From Burhinus oedicnemus (lineage: Eukaryota > Chordata > Aves > Charadriiformes > Burhinidae), in NCBI GenBank assembly GCA_008921705.1, contig VFFE01007624.1:804934-868933 (forward strand): a stretch of 64,000 nucleotides of DNA, read 5' to 3'. This document shows, one piece after another, positions 1 through 12,000 of this stretch (positions are counted from its first letter, which is position 1; each line of letters begins with the position of its first letter). A program made the position numbers and the translations under genes. The notes beneath the pieces were generated by a model. It did no database searches. It saw nothing but the letters and a program-made list of their open reading frames with translations, and was not told where the DNA came from.

Positions 1-94
1 CGGCGGAGCCGGGCCCCGTCCCCTCGCCTCCCCCAGCGCCCGGCCGGCCGGCCCCGGCCCTGCGAGCGGCCTCCTGACTGGTCACTCGGCCCCG

Positions 95-217
95 CCAATC
101 CCGGCGCTGGGGCCGGCGCTCGGGGGCTCCATATTGGCTGCTCGCACTCACCGTGCCTCGCTCCCCCGGTTCGGGTCCCGCGCTGATTGGCTCCGCTACC
201 GGCCCCCGAAACCCAAT
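95..217. promoter_or_regulatory. Cluster of four CCAAT boxes (NF-Y-type sites)
   Basis: CCAAT occurs on the + strand at 95-99 and 213-217, and as ATTGG (CCAAT on the - strand) at 133-137 and 186-190. The flanks of the last two (GATTGGCT and CCCAATCAG) fit the NF-Y preference. Spacing is about 30-50 bp. Occupancy is inferred from motif match only. Confidence 0.6.
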
Positions 218-293
218 CAGCGCCTCCACTCAGCCACCGCGCAAAATGGCGCCCAACCCCGAACAAAGGCGAAGGAGGGGGCGGGCGCGGGCG

Positions 294-528
294 GCGCAGG
301 CGCACGGCGACGCGCGCCCCGGATAGCCCCGCCCCTCCCTCGTCGCGGCCCTTAGCGCCGGGCACCGCCCACCTGCGCCCTGCCCAGCCGCCCCTACTGC
401 GCCTGCGCCCCAGGCGGTGCGCGCGCCTCTTAGGGTCGTCGCGGCCAGCAATGCGCAAGCGCCGGCTGAGGCTCCACCTCCTTCCTCGCTTTAGCTAGGC
501 TCCGCCTCTGGGAGTCTTGCGCATGTGC
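294..528. promoter_or_regulatory. Four NRF1-like sites in the CpG island
   Basis: GCGCAGGCGCA (294-304), TGCGCCTGCGC (398-408), TGCGCAAGCGC (452-462) and TGCGCATGTGC (518-528) each differ by one base from the NRF1 palindrome TGCGCATGCGC. Such sites are common close to start sites in CpG-island promoters. Confidence 0.5.
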
Positions 529-1099
529 CGCGGTAGGTTGGCCCGCGGAATGTTCTCGGCGAGTATCATAGAGAGGGCGGTCCTCCTGCCTGCCTAGAGA
601 GGCGAGCGGCGGCGGCCATTTTTGTGTGGCCAGAAGGCCGCTGTGGTGGAGCAGGGGAGGATTGGGTTGGCCGATGTGGGGAGCGCTGGGGAGGTTCTTC
701 GTGGCGCAGGCTCCCGCCCGGCGGATCATTTTTCACGCTGTGCCCGCGGGTGTGGCCTGCTGGAGGGTTTCCTGAAGGGGCAGGGGTGGCTCGGAGGAGG
801 ATGGAAGGCCTGTGGGTGCTAATTGTGTGGTGACCCTGGACTAGGGCCTCCTTCCACCTCGTGGGCTGGAACTATGGGGCTGTAGTGGGAGAGCTTGCAC
901 CACACTATTCGGGGCTACTGGCCTCCTCCTTTTATATTTTCAGGAGTGTCTTGATTGTCCTACCTGTCCCATAGGTTGAGTAGGCTCAGCCTTGCACCTT
1001 CTGGTATATCAGCTTATTGCCTAGTTTGGGGTTCCTAACTCTGTTTTTCTCTCTGTCGTCTTTCTAGCTGGAGGAGTCTTCACCATAGCCCATGTTACC

Positions 1100-2928
1100 A
1101 TGGCCACCCACTTCTCCAAGGATCAGGAGGAGAGAGTGTGTAGAAACTGGGTTACCTGGGCTACTGCTGTGATGTGTGTCTCTGTAAAGAGACCTTCCTG
1201 TCCCCCTAACAATGTGGCAGCTGGCTGTATTATGTAGCTTTTTGGAGGAAAGTGGCTGAAAATGCTAAATTTCTTGTGCTTTTGTGCTTATGTCAGTGAT
1301 GCAGATATTGTACAACAAGCACAGAACTTACCCACTTAACTGAATGGGGATATCCAGCATTGACACACTGATAGCATGCTGAAGATGTGCACTAATCCAG
1401 TTGTACTCTCTGTTACATAATTGATTTTTGTAAAATTAACTGCTAAGCTGCCATATGATACTTGTAACTGATTTAGAAAAGATAGTCTGTATAATGTGTT
1501 CATGCCAACTCATTCACTTGTGAACTGCGTCTTAAACTCAGTGCCTTACACTCTTCAGTGTACAGGCTTGCCAGATTTCCCTGGTATCCAAATATTCTCT
1601 TGCCTAAGTCAGCACTCAGCTTATTTTTATTTACCTTTCTTGTTGTGGTATTTTCCAGATCAAGTGTGTTAAGGGAGACCTCTTCTCATGCCCCCAGACG
1701 GATGCTTTGGCTCATTGCATCAGTGAGGACTGTCGCATGGGCGCAGGCATAGCTGTTCTTTTTAAGAAAAAGTTTGGAGGCGTACAAGAACTGTTGGATC
1801 AACGTGAGTGATACACGTGGGGTGGACATGCAGGAGCTGAAGGGAAAACCTTGATTTCCAGCAGTAAGGGTATATTATTCCAAGCTATGTAGGGTGCAGG
1901 GGGAATTATGTAGTGTAATGTAACTGTTTTAAAAATACATTCTTGATTTTTTCACTTCAGAAAAGAAGACTGGGGAGGTGGCAGTTCTCCAGAGAGAGGA
2001 CCGATATATTTACTACCTGGTAAGAGTGGGATGTTACTCACGCACTTTTCTGTGACTAAGCTCTGTTCGATATAATGATGAGGGCTTTAATAATTGTAGG
2101 GTTTTTTTGAGTTTCTTCTGAAGAAAAAGCGTGAGATGCATTACTCAAATCTTGCTAGTCAAGGAGAAGCCACGCTCTCTTCTGTATGTATAGATAACTT
2201 TAAATTGGCAGAACTAGCTGCTAAATGACACTATTTTAAGCTGTGAAACATAGTTCTTTTTCCAAGTCTTTTTCCCTTCACAGTAGCAAGTCTGGGTGTG
2301 GAGTTTCAGTGTGTAGTGGAATGTGTTTTTTAAAAAGATGATTTTGCAGTGATTATGCTGAAGGCACAACTGACCTTTTACATTTATACTTAGATTACAA
2401 AGAAGAAGGTTTCTCACAAACCGACATATGAGAATATGCAAAAGAGCTTAGAAGCCATGAAAGCTCACTGTCTGAACAATGGAGTTACTGACATTTCCAT
2501 GCCTAGGTAAGAAAATTAGTTACTGCGGTGTAAATACTTCAGTGTTTCTTGCATAGAAGGATATTTCAGAGATGATCCCCTGCCATGAAATAAGAGTTCA
2601 AGTATGAATTTCTGTTCAACTGTGCAAATGAAACTTGCATTTCCCAGTGTGTTCAAATGATAGGAAAACATATGAGCTTGGTTGTTTCCTTATTTTAACT
2701 GCATTACATTGATGTATGGTGAGCTGAGTTAGTGCTGTGTAAACTTGTAGCTGCTCGAAGGGCTAATTGTTCATAGCGTGCTCCAAAAGAGGCCATTATA
2801 GCTGTTCTGATGTCTTATTTTCCAGGATTGGATGTGGACTTGATGGCCTGGATTGGAATAAAGTTTCAGCAATACTTGACCAAGTGTTTGAAGACACGGA
2901 TATAAAGATCACAGTTTACAGTCTGTGA
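1100..2928 (+). CDS. OARD1: ADP-ribose glycohydrolase OARD1 (TARG1; O-acyl-ADP-ribose deacylase 1), five coding exons
   Basis: Coding parts are 1100-1135 (exon starts 1068 after TTTCTAG), 1659-1803, 1961-2019, 2394-2506 and 2826-2928. All junctions are GT-AG, phases agree, and the product is 151 aa (human 152). The ATG at 1100 sits in a good Kozak context (ACCATGG) and gives [12 protein letters not shown] before the macrodomain. The enzyme removes ADP-ribose and acyl groups from acidic-residue esters in the nucleus and cytosol. Family hallmarks are visible: KGDLF near residue 17, CRMGAGIA near 37-44, [14 protein letters not shown] around 81-94 and the [10 protein letters not shown] loop. The catalytic pair of human TARG1 (Lys84, Asp125) is kept as Lys83 and Asp124. 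It shares its CpG-island promoter with the leftward neighbour and converges on APOBEC2. No damage is seen. Only the non-coding first exon is uncertain. Confidence 0.96.
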
Positions 2929-3500
2929 GCAAGAGTTTAAAGAGAGCCCCGTTTCCCTTGCTTTCAGGAGTGGAAAACTGTTAACTGATGAGGGGGAAAA
3001 CTGCATGCTGAGCACATTCTTCGTCTGAGCATAGCTCACTCTTGTGTTGTCAGTGGCAGTGGCTTTTAACAACAAAAAAACCAGCTCCAGAACAGCTAAT
3101 TTCAGATGTGTTCAGGGAGCCTGTGAAGAAAGTTGTGGTAACCCTCAGGGAGTTCCCAGTCTGTCCCAGCAAGCCACCAGATGTCACTGGTCCTCCATGG
3201 AGGACCTGCCTGCGCTAGAGCGACTTACAGCTGACAGTTCCTGTGCAGAGTGAAATTGGAGCTGCCTGTTGGTTAGGTATTTGTTGGTTTGTAGTTACGG
3301 TTGGTAATGATGACCTGTAGAGCCCTGTCACTTTTTTTTTTTTAAAGTTTTGCAATGTTCATATCTGGCATACAGTTTACTTACTCTTAGTTACAGGATT
3401 AAAAATCTAATTTCTGCCTTCAGGCCACAAATACAAATTTGTTACGAGATTGTACTCACTAAGAATCATGCTGTCAACATTAAATAAATAGCTCTTCAGT
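2929..3500 (+). other. OARD1: OARD1 3' untranslated region with probable polyadenylation signal
   Basis: Non-coding sequence follows the TGA at 2926-2928. An AATAAA at 3483-3488, in an A/T-rich run, is the first good polyadenylation signal, giving a 3' UTR of roughly 570 bases. Another AATAAA within an A-rich run near 4284 could serve a longer form. Confidence 0.5.
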
Positions 3501-5770
3501 ACTCTGCTGTCAGATCATAGCATGGTCCTTTTGAAAAACATACCCATGTCTGTATGTGTTGCGGCTGTATTCTGGAGGAAAACTGGGTTTTGAAGGTGAG
3601 TGCTGGAGATGTGTAAAGACACCTTGTCGGTGCCTTTTATACCGTATAATTGGTACAGTCTGCAGAACTCAGTTTTCTGAGAATCCACAGGTGAATGACT
3701 GATGTGCTCTAAATGTTACAGTATGGAGTTTAAGGTTTATTTTTCATATTTCCTTTTTTTTTTACTGCATTTGTAGTTGGGCTGTTACATGTAGGTTAGT
3801 GTTTGATGTCAGCAGTAGCAAAAGCAAATCAGTAACACGCTTAGTTCATCACATCATTGGTAAACACGTGATTTTTGAAAGTTTGGTTCCAGTACTGAAG
3901 AACTATCATATACTCTGCATTTCTTTTATGTTTGGTTCTTCCTACCCTCCCATAATAACAAATCTTTTTGACTTCTCTCATACTGAATTCCCAGAAAAAT
4001 GCCAGATAGGTCGAATAAACCTAAAAGATGGGATGTAAGAGTTGAGAAATTTGTAGCATAACATAGGGTTCCTACCTGGTTTTCACTATGTATGGAATGG
4101 GTGGAGCGTTTTCTGTTCTTAGCATTGTGGGTTAATCTGTGTTACGTGGTTTCTTTGGCAATGCAGATCTGCAAATCCTGTTTGTGTCTTTAAGAGCTTC
4201 ACATTACTACTCTCACTGTTGACCATCCTTTGTAAACTTGGTGGATAATTGCTGTAGCTACATACACAACTGGAGTAAAAAAAAAATAAACTCAGTAAGA
4301 GAAATAGAAACTTGGAGTATTGAGCTGATCCAGAGTGGACATCAAGACTGCTCATTGATTTAGTCCTTACGCTTATTTATGTTTGTTTTTTAAATCTAGT
4401 GGCAAAGAGATGAAATCCACAGCGGCTCCACGAAGGTGTTCTTGTTGCCGCTTGTTTTTTCTGCCTTGAAAATTTATGCCAGAATTTAGTGCAGTTGACT
4501 GAGGTAAGAGACGGGTGGGGGGTGTGTCTAGCACCGTTGCAGCTTGTGACAGTGCAGGAGAAATCAAGGTGAAGAACTGATAGCAAGAACGAACCTTATC
4601 TGACTCAGTTTCTTAGCTGATGAGGGTCCCTGTGACCCTTGTTTGGTCTGTGCCTTGTTGATACGGAAAGTGATATGCCTTTACTCTTTCTGTCTCCTAC
4701 ACTTGTATGTACTCTTGAATTACTTTTTTTTTTTTTGGCATATAGTAATTCTCCCTTCTCATCATGCTCACTTCAGCTACAAAATATTTCATACGTCGCT
4801 GTCCCAGGATGTTTCACTTGTCAGATTAAATTTAGGACCACTTGCAAATAGAGAAGAAGGAATAAACAGTGGTATAGGTTTTTGCAGTGACTTCCAATTT
4901 TATTTCGCTTTGCTTTTCTCAGTTTTATATCACAAACATCATTGAACAAGGGGATAAGGTGTTTGAAATCAAGTACTTGGGGTTCCATCATCACTTACAA
5001 TAGACTGGTTAGCCCTAATTTAAATCACAGCCCTGATTATTGAGGACACAGGAAGAAAACTTTTTTTTTTTAATCTTAAATCCCATTCTTTCTAACATTT
5101 ATGAAGTATGTACTTTCTAAATGCACTTATCTAATTGGGCACTTTGTTCTAAGATCTTGAAAAGCTGTCCCACAAGGGAGGCCTACAGCCTTTCCTGTAG
5201 GTCCACTGCAATCCATCTCATTCAAGGCTTTAACCACGCTGTATGTTGCCGCCTTTTTTCCTATCAGCAGAGGCAGCATGGGTTTGTTTGGGGCAGGGAG
5301 GAAGGAACAAAATAAACCAAAAAAATCCCAACACCGCAGATCTTTGTTGTATATGTATTTGTAGTCCATCAGGGCCTAGTCTTCCAGAAGCTGGTGCTCC
5401 ATCCTGCTGGAATCAAAGCTTTGGAAAGCAGGAGTGTCCCAGATGTCCAAGTCTGTTGCATCTCTCTTAATAGATCTTTTCTGAATTGGTCCTGAGGAAG
5501 GAAAAAGACATGTTAAAAGCTTCAGATGCTTTCATGCTTTTTTGCTTAAATGGGTGGCTCAAGTACCCCTTAAGAAAAAAAAAAAAAAGGAATTCTGCAA
5601 TGATAACTGATTTCCTTTACTGGTTGGTTGGGTTTTTTTTCTAGAGGGCTAGACTTTGAGGGGTGGAGGAAATCCCTTTTTCTCTACATTCCTTTCACTG
5701 TTTCCACATGTATCCTGAATATCATGCATGTGAGGAACAATGAGGTGTTTTTGTTGTACCTAGTGACCCT
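3501..5770. other. Gap between the convergent genes OARD1 and APOBEC2
   Basis: AT-rich unique-looking DNA with short T and A runs (for example near 4726-4737, 5061-5071 and 5575-5588). Open frames are short, have no splice-consistent extensions and resemble nothing I recognise. It probably holds the alternative 3' ends of both genes. Confidence 0.5.
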
Positions 5771-5778
5771 AGTACCTT

Positions 5779-5784
5779 TTTATT
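5779..5784 (-). terminator. APOBEC2: Candidate polyadenylation signal of APOBEC2
   Basis: TTTATT on the + strand reads AATAAA on the gene strand, about 290 bases past the APOBEC2 stop codon. A further copy lies near 4899. The choice is by position only. Confidence 0.35.
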
Positions 5785-6076
5785 CTTTGTTCCTGGATGT
5801 ATTTACTCTGAATGGGGGGGGGAAGGGCCACTAAATCCATTAAGTGTGTGCTGTGGAGAAGCCCACTGTAGTGATACTACCCTTGAAAGGGTAAGTTGCT
5901 GCCTGGGATTATTCTCAATATTCAGGTACAGGCAAACCCGGCCAGCTATATATGACAGTAACAGTAACTGAAATTGGCTCTGGGTTACACCTTCAACAAC
6001 CTGAAGAAAAATGAGAGTCTGTAATGCTAATACAAGGTGATAGGTGACCAGGTGGAAATCCTCACTCACGTGAGCT

Positions 6077-9000
6077 TCAGTGCAAAATCTCAGCCAACTT
6101 TTCCTCGTAATACTGGAAGTTCTCTTGAATGTCCTCCCATGGCACGAAAGCCTTTGCTTCCTCTCCTTCCTCCTGTTCCACAAAGTTCTGCCAGACATAC
6201 TCAAAGTCTTGAGGCTTCATAATCCTCAGCTTGCAGCCAGCTGACTTCATTTTTTTCAGGGCAGCCTGCATTTCTGGCTCTTCCCACATGAAGAGGCGCC
6301 CTACCATGATTGTCAGACGCAGGTTCTTGTTCTTCTTTAGGGTCTCGGTTATCCGATCCGCACAGGTCACACAGGGACTGGAGGAGACGTACCAGGTGAT
6401 GTTGTAGCGGAGGCTTGATTCACACTTTGGTAAAATTGTGTTGAAGAAAGCCATTTCTGCATGGGCAGCCGCATGCTCGTCTTCTAGGTAACCCCGAGAA
6501 GTCACTGACTCTTTGCCTTGGGTCTCCACAACATAACACAGGAAGGTTTTGTTCCTGCCTGAGCTGTATTCCACGTTCCTGAACTGGAATTTGAAAAATA
6601 TGGCTGGGAGGCGCTCCCTATAGAGAGTGGAGAGGAGAGAAGCATCTCAGGGGCAGATAATAAAGGGTTATAGCGTTAGTTTAATTCTTGTGTGTGATCT
6701 TGGGCAAGTTGCTGCATCTACAATGGCTGTGTTTCTCTGTGTATTAAATGGAGGTGCCTTTTAATAGGAGGATAAAAATACATTATGAGATACTCATCTA
6801 GTTTTGCTGTGTGGTGACACTTCCAGGCCCATTCTCACTACTTAGTCTTTTTCACTTAATTTTAACAAACTTGTACTGGGAGTTTCTGGTATGTGCATTG
6901 GAGTATTTGAAGAGCAACTTGGTTCTGAAATGTATTTCTTGAGACTATGGTATTTATTGTGGGTAAGGAAGGACAGCAATTGGCATTTTCCCAGTCTTAA
7001 TGCACCCATAGACCGAACTGTTCTACTGTTTTCTAGGCCATTAACATAGTTCTTGCAGGGTGGTGTTGCAGTGTTAATCTGTGGGATCTGTTGTCCTAAA
7101 TTGTTAGGATTATAATTGTGGCATTGCTAATTAATGTTTTACCCCCAGTGCTTTTGCAGTCCGGATTTCCTCTTAGTAGAGGCAAGTGGGACTGACTAGT
7201 TGCAGTTTTAATCTGTTCTAGTTTTAGTCTTCCAGTATCAGTTGAATACTAATATTCAGTAGGATTGTGTTGTGACTTTGGTTTAATAAAATATCTGAGG
7301 TAGCTTTGCTATGAAAAAATGTGTTTCCCACTGAAATTTGATAGCTGTCTCATGGGTACTATTGATAAACTTCAGATACTTTTTTTTAATTTGTTGTGCA
7401 CCTCTTCCATTCTGGGTTTCTAAGTAAGCATGGTCCAAAGTGAATCATCACAGTGAGTAATGTGTTTACAGTCCCGTTTCACCCAAACAAGGTAGTCAGC
7501 TGTTATTTAGGGAAGTTAAAATGAGTCCCTTAACATACTGTATATAGCTTTTATATATTGCTGACTGAAGAGGTGCAAAAGGAAAGCTGCATCATCTCAT
7601 AGTACCTGTTGGTTTCTAATGGAGTACCAGGCTTTCTTGGTGGCTCCCTGTAGCATCTAACTGTGGAGTACGTACTACATCAGTACAAGAACTAGTACTT
7701 GAAGGATGTTAGGTGGAAAGATGGAAAAGATATTGCTGACAACGTGCTTTGTGACCTGCTAAATGCTACAAAGGATGGGAGTGAAGACTGTACAGAGTAG
7801 CCAAGGTGAAATAATGAAAAGTAGTAACACAACGTTTCATTTACTACACACTAGTAATCTTCTGGCATGTTGTACTCCTCTCATCTGAGCTTTAGGTGGA
7901 CCTATAACCTTGATATTCCCAGTGAGGCAATAATGAATCTTTGTAAAACAGTAAGTGTCTTACTCATTCCTGTCTCATCTATAGTCAGATTATAATGTCA
8001 GGCCTCTCCAGGGGGTACACTGAGCAAAGGTCGGGAGAGATTCTCAGACTCGTACAAATTTTAATTGGGGAGAGCAGTGAGGCTGCAGGAGCAAGTGGCA
8101 CAGCGTCGTGCTGCTGAGAGGAAAGAACAATTTGTGATGCAGCGTCTCACAGGATGTCTCCAGAGACAGTGGAAGTGAACAGTATGGAAAAGAGTGAAGA
8201 GAATCAAAATCAGTATGTTATGCTCACTTAGTAATGTGGGAATGACGAGTGAATGTGCTGCCAGTTTGTTAGTGGGAAATGCCGGCGTGGGATGGTTGCG
8301 GGTCAGGACTAAGGGCTGTTCCTGAAGAGCTGGATCTGATGCCTTTTAAAATTAGTGGATGTCTTCCTATAGAGTGCAATGGATAAGTCTTTGCTAGGAC
8401 TGCATGAAAAGCCCCCAACAGCATGATATTCTCTGCAAGTCAGAGGGATTGAAATGGGAATGTCTGAGTGGAAAGACCAGAGAGCAGGCACTTAGGAGTT
8501 CTGCATGTAATACCTGGCTGCGAATTTTACATTATGTACTGTAAGCAAATGGCTTTTTCCTTAGAAAAGGATTGGAAATAGTGTGCTGTCTAAATACATA
8601 ACTCAGAGTAAATTATAGCTGTTGTCAAGCTTCTTTGGTGGTGTTATTTTAAAAGTTTAAACACAATTTTCCATAAATATTTAATTCCACTTAGAAAGTT
8701 TCAGAAATTTCTCTCCAGTTATGTGTATGTTCCATACTTGTCTTAATGCAGCCAGGAATTTTCTTGCTGCCAAAGTCCTGTGGCATTTTTGGCTTTTGTG
8801 AAACTTAAAACATAAAAGAACACCCTCTCAATTTAATTTTTTGTGATACTGCAGTAGTATCTAGGGTCCATTTGGTCCTGCTACACAGATTGGCAGTAAA
8901 AAGCCTGGAGTTATAGTTCCCACTTCTGTTTTGGATTTCCCAACAGTGTGATTTTACAGATGAACAACTTCACTTGGAATATCAGTGTACTATACCAGCC

Positions 9001-12000
9001 AAATGGTGTGAGAGTTGATGCGGTTAGGTTGGCACAGTTGTACTTTGTACTGAAAGAGGAAGATCATTAGTCTTCTAAATGCAGCAAGATGTACGAGTTG
9101 AAACAGTTTTGGTCATAGAATTGCATCTACACTGGGAATATCTACTGTTGCTGTCAGTCAAGGACCACCGTAATTCTTTTCACATATCATTGATTTGCGA
9201 CGGTGGAAGTTTAGAGTACTCGTTTGGCTTTAGAAATTTTACAGAAGCAGGTTTTCAGCTGCTTCTTAAATGATGTAATTAAATCCTTACATTGTTCAAT
9301 TCTGCTGAGATGAAATCTGCACAAGACAGGACTCAAACAATAGAAAAGCCTGTTTGGGAGCTTTCCATGCTATTACTGTTTTAGCTGGCAGTGTATTGAT
9401 GAGAGAGATGAGAAGCAGTAGTGTGGATACAGACTTCTATTTTGATTAATGAGCAAATAAATGATGCTGCTTTGGTTGATTTGGTCTATGGTTCTCTGGT
9501 TTGGAATGAGGGTTTGCACAAGCCTAGATAAGGGAAGCTTGCACAATTTCTAACCTACCCAGAAAGACTACTTTAACATCCATTTCTTAGCATTTTGGCA
9601 TCCCTTACGTTTGATTGCTTAAAGTTACCTGTTAGAGTGAGTCTCAGTTTCTTTAAGATGAACGGCAAGATATCCACCGATTTTATTAAAGAACATTATC
9701 AGACTCCAATTTAGCATAGTACCTCTTATTCCCCGAACTCCTTTCCCTTGTTCTTTGAGACAAAAAAAAAAAAAACCCACATCCTTCTGAGAATAGTGCT
9801 TTATATCCTAGGTAACGAGTGGTTCTTTGGTTAATGATTTAATGATTCTTTAATTAATGATTTCTTTAAAGTCCAGCTATGGTGGGTCTGACATAAGCCA
9901 CCCATTGCCTTGTTTCAGAGCTAAGTTTGTAAGGCCACAATAAGTTGTTTTAAAATAACATCATCATGTATTTAAATGTAGCTCATTGGAGTCACATGGA
10001 AGTTCATTCCTGATTTAACTCTCTTGACCGCAGAGCGGTTCGTTACATCAGTGGTGAGATGGAGTCTGTTTGTTTTGATGAACTGCAGTGATCTGTTCCA
10101 GGATGTATTGACTCAGAGGTGTATTTAGTCGGGCCTTCTAGATGGATTTTAGTGCTTATCATCACGGCATCTGTCTAAGATTATCTGGGAAGTTCACCTA
10201 AATCTGCCCTCCTAGCAACATGGAATATGTATCAGGCTGATTAATAAGTTTCCGATAAAGAATATAAACAAAGCTAAGGGCATTTTCCAAGTCTGTTAGT
10301 AGTTGGCTGAGAGTTTGGAAAATTTGCTGATCATGGATACGTAGGCAACAAATGAGCTGCATGTGCTAGTTAGCAAGAATCTGCTTAATCCCGTGTAAAC
10401 CAGAGCAGGGAGGACATTTCAGTGCAAGTGTGAATTGTAAACTTCTGTCCTGACAGGGCTTAGCTGCGTCCTTGCTATGTGACTCGTCCCAGCGGTGGGG
10501 ATTTGGACAAGGTGTCTGCGGTCCTGTGAGTAACTGGAAAACCCTGCAGTGAGTGATTCAGTGGTGAAAGAATGGGCAAGAGTGAACCATATGTACTGTA
10601 AGACTGCATACCTACTTAAATGCTGTATGCTGTGTAATCTCACGTGTGAGTTATAGCATGCTTGGTAGATGACCCTCATAACTTCCTGCAAAGTGAAGTA
10701 TTGTAATTGTATTGTTTATTTGGGTACATTAAAACTCTTTGCAAACAATTGAGCATCAAAATACATCCCTGAAATCACTGTGTCAGCTACTACAATGAAC
10801 TAAGCCAACTTCTTTGTAAACTCAAGTCTACCTTTGAGTAGACTGTTTCTGAGTAAATGACTAATTTCTTGGCAAGCCTATTTTCCCATGTTTGAATGAC
10901 AAGTGGTGTACAAATGTTAATATTAATCTTTTGCCCCCCCCCCTTTTTTTTTTTTTGTTCCAATGTTAAGGAAAGATAATGCTAACAAAACATGCCTAGG
11001 AGATGTTAGTTCTGTTCTCATATTTTCTTACACTGGAAGCTGTACTGCTATAAATGCCGAACATAAAAATTGTGTCATCTTGCATATGACTTCACAATCT
11101 ATTAAAATATACAAATTGCAGATATTTCAGTGACTAGGCTAATTGCTTTTCTGCTGTTGTTTTTTTCTCTTGCAATTAGCGAAGTTTTCTTGCCATTTCC
11201 CTCTCCAGTAAAGGCATGACATTCAGTGTAAGACTTGCAGGTGAGTTTTATGTATGTGGAAGATTCTTTTAAAAATTGTTGACAGGCACTGAACTGTCAC
11301 AATACTCTTAATAATCACCTGCTCCAACAGTAGGATACAGGTGGTCACACAGCTCACTTGGGGTGTGTGAGAAGGGAAAAGTTGAAATCTTCATTCTCCC
11401 ACTTCTCTGAAGATCATCATTAAATGGTGATCTTTAGGGATTTTCTAAATGCCTCTAAACCTAATTTATCGAGGTGTTTGCCTTGGGTAGCAAAGTGTTT
11501 TGTTATCTGTTAGATCATATTGAGATGGAAAAGATTGAAATTTTGAGGCAGAAACCTCAATCTGTAAGAACAGTACAGGACTGAACACAAAATGTGCTCC
11601 TAAGCTTGCTGAGATAAGGTAGGCTGGAGGAATACAGCAGCTGCCCAGCATGACCTCGGCACTACTGCATGCTGGGTAGGAGAAGAGAATGAGAACTTCT
11701 AATGAGAGAATAAAAATGTAGGATTATCTAAAAGATGCTGTAAACAAGTAGGACATATTCTTTAGACTTAAATACTTGTTCAATGACTACTTATACTATG
11801 GTCTTAGGTTACTTGAGCCAATAAAAGTGTCCTTTTGCTTGCTCTTTGAAAACTTCACAAATAAACACATTCCCACTGGACTCATTGATTATAGAAAGCC
11901 TGTAATGATAAACTGTAAAAGGAACCAAGGATTTATCACTGCTAGAAGGAGCCTCATTTACACCCTGGGGAAAGTGTAAATAAATGTGTCTACTTAAATG

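Larger units (their letters stand above)
1..620. promoter_or_regulatory. CpG island, probable bidirectional promoter of OARD1 and its left neighbour
   Basis: The first ~0.6 kb is very rich in G, C and CpG, then drops abruptly to ordinary composition, which is typical of a vertebrate housekeeping promoter. It holds four CCAAT boxes, four NRF1-like sites and two YY1-like sites (AAAATGGCG at 243-251; GGCCATTTTTG at 615-624). OARD1 begins just to the right on the + strand. In mammals NFYA is transcribed divergently from next to OARD1, so a leftward start is expected here, but no NFYA coding exon is inside the window. A possible donor for a non-coding OARD1 first exon is GTAGGT at about 532; I cannot fix the transcription start. 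Confidence 0.75.

Noticed and set aside
2075..2121. C/D snoRNA-like ATGATGA ... CTGA in an OARD1 intron
   Set aside because: No terminal stem and no C'/D' boxes; likely chance.
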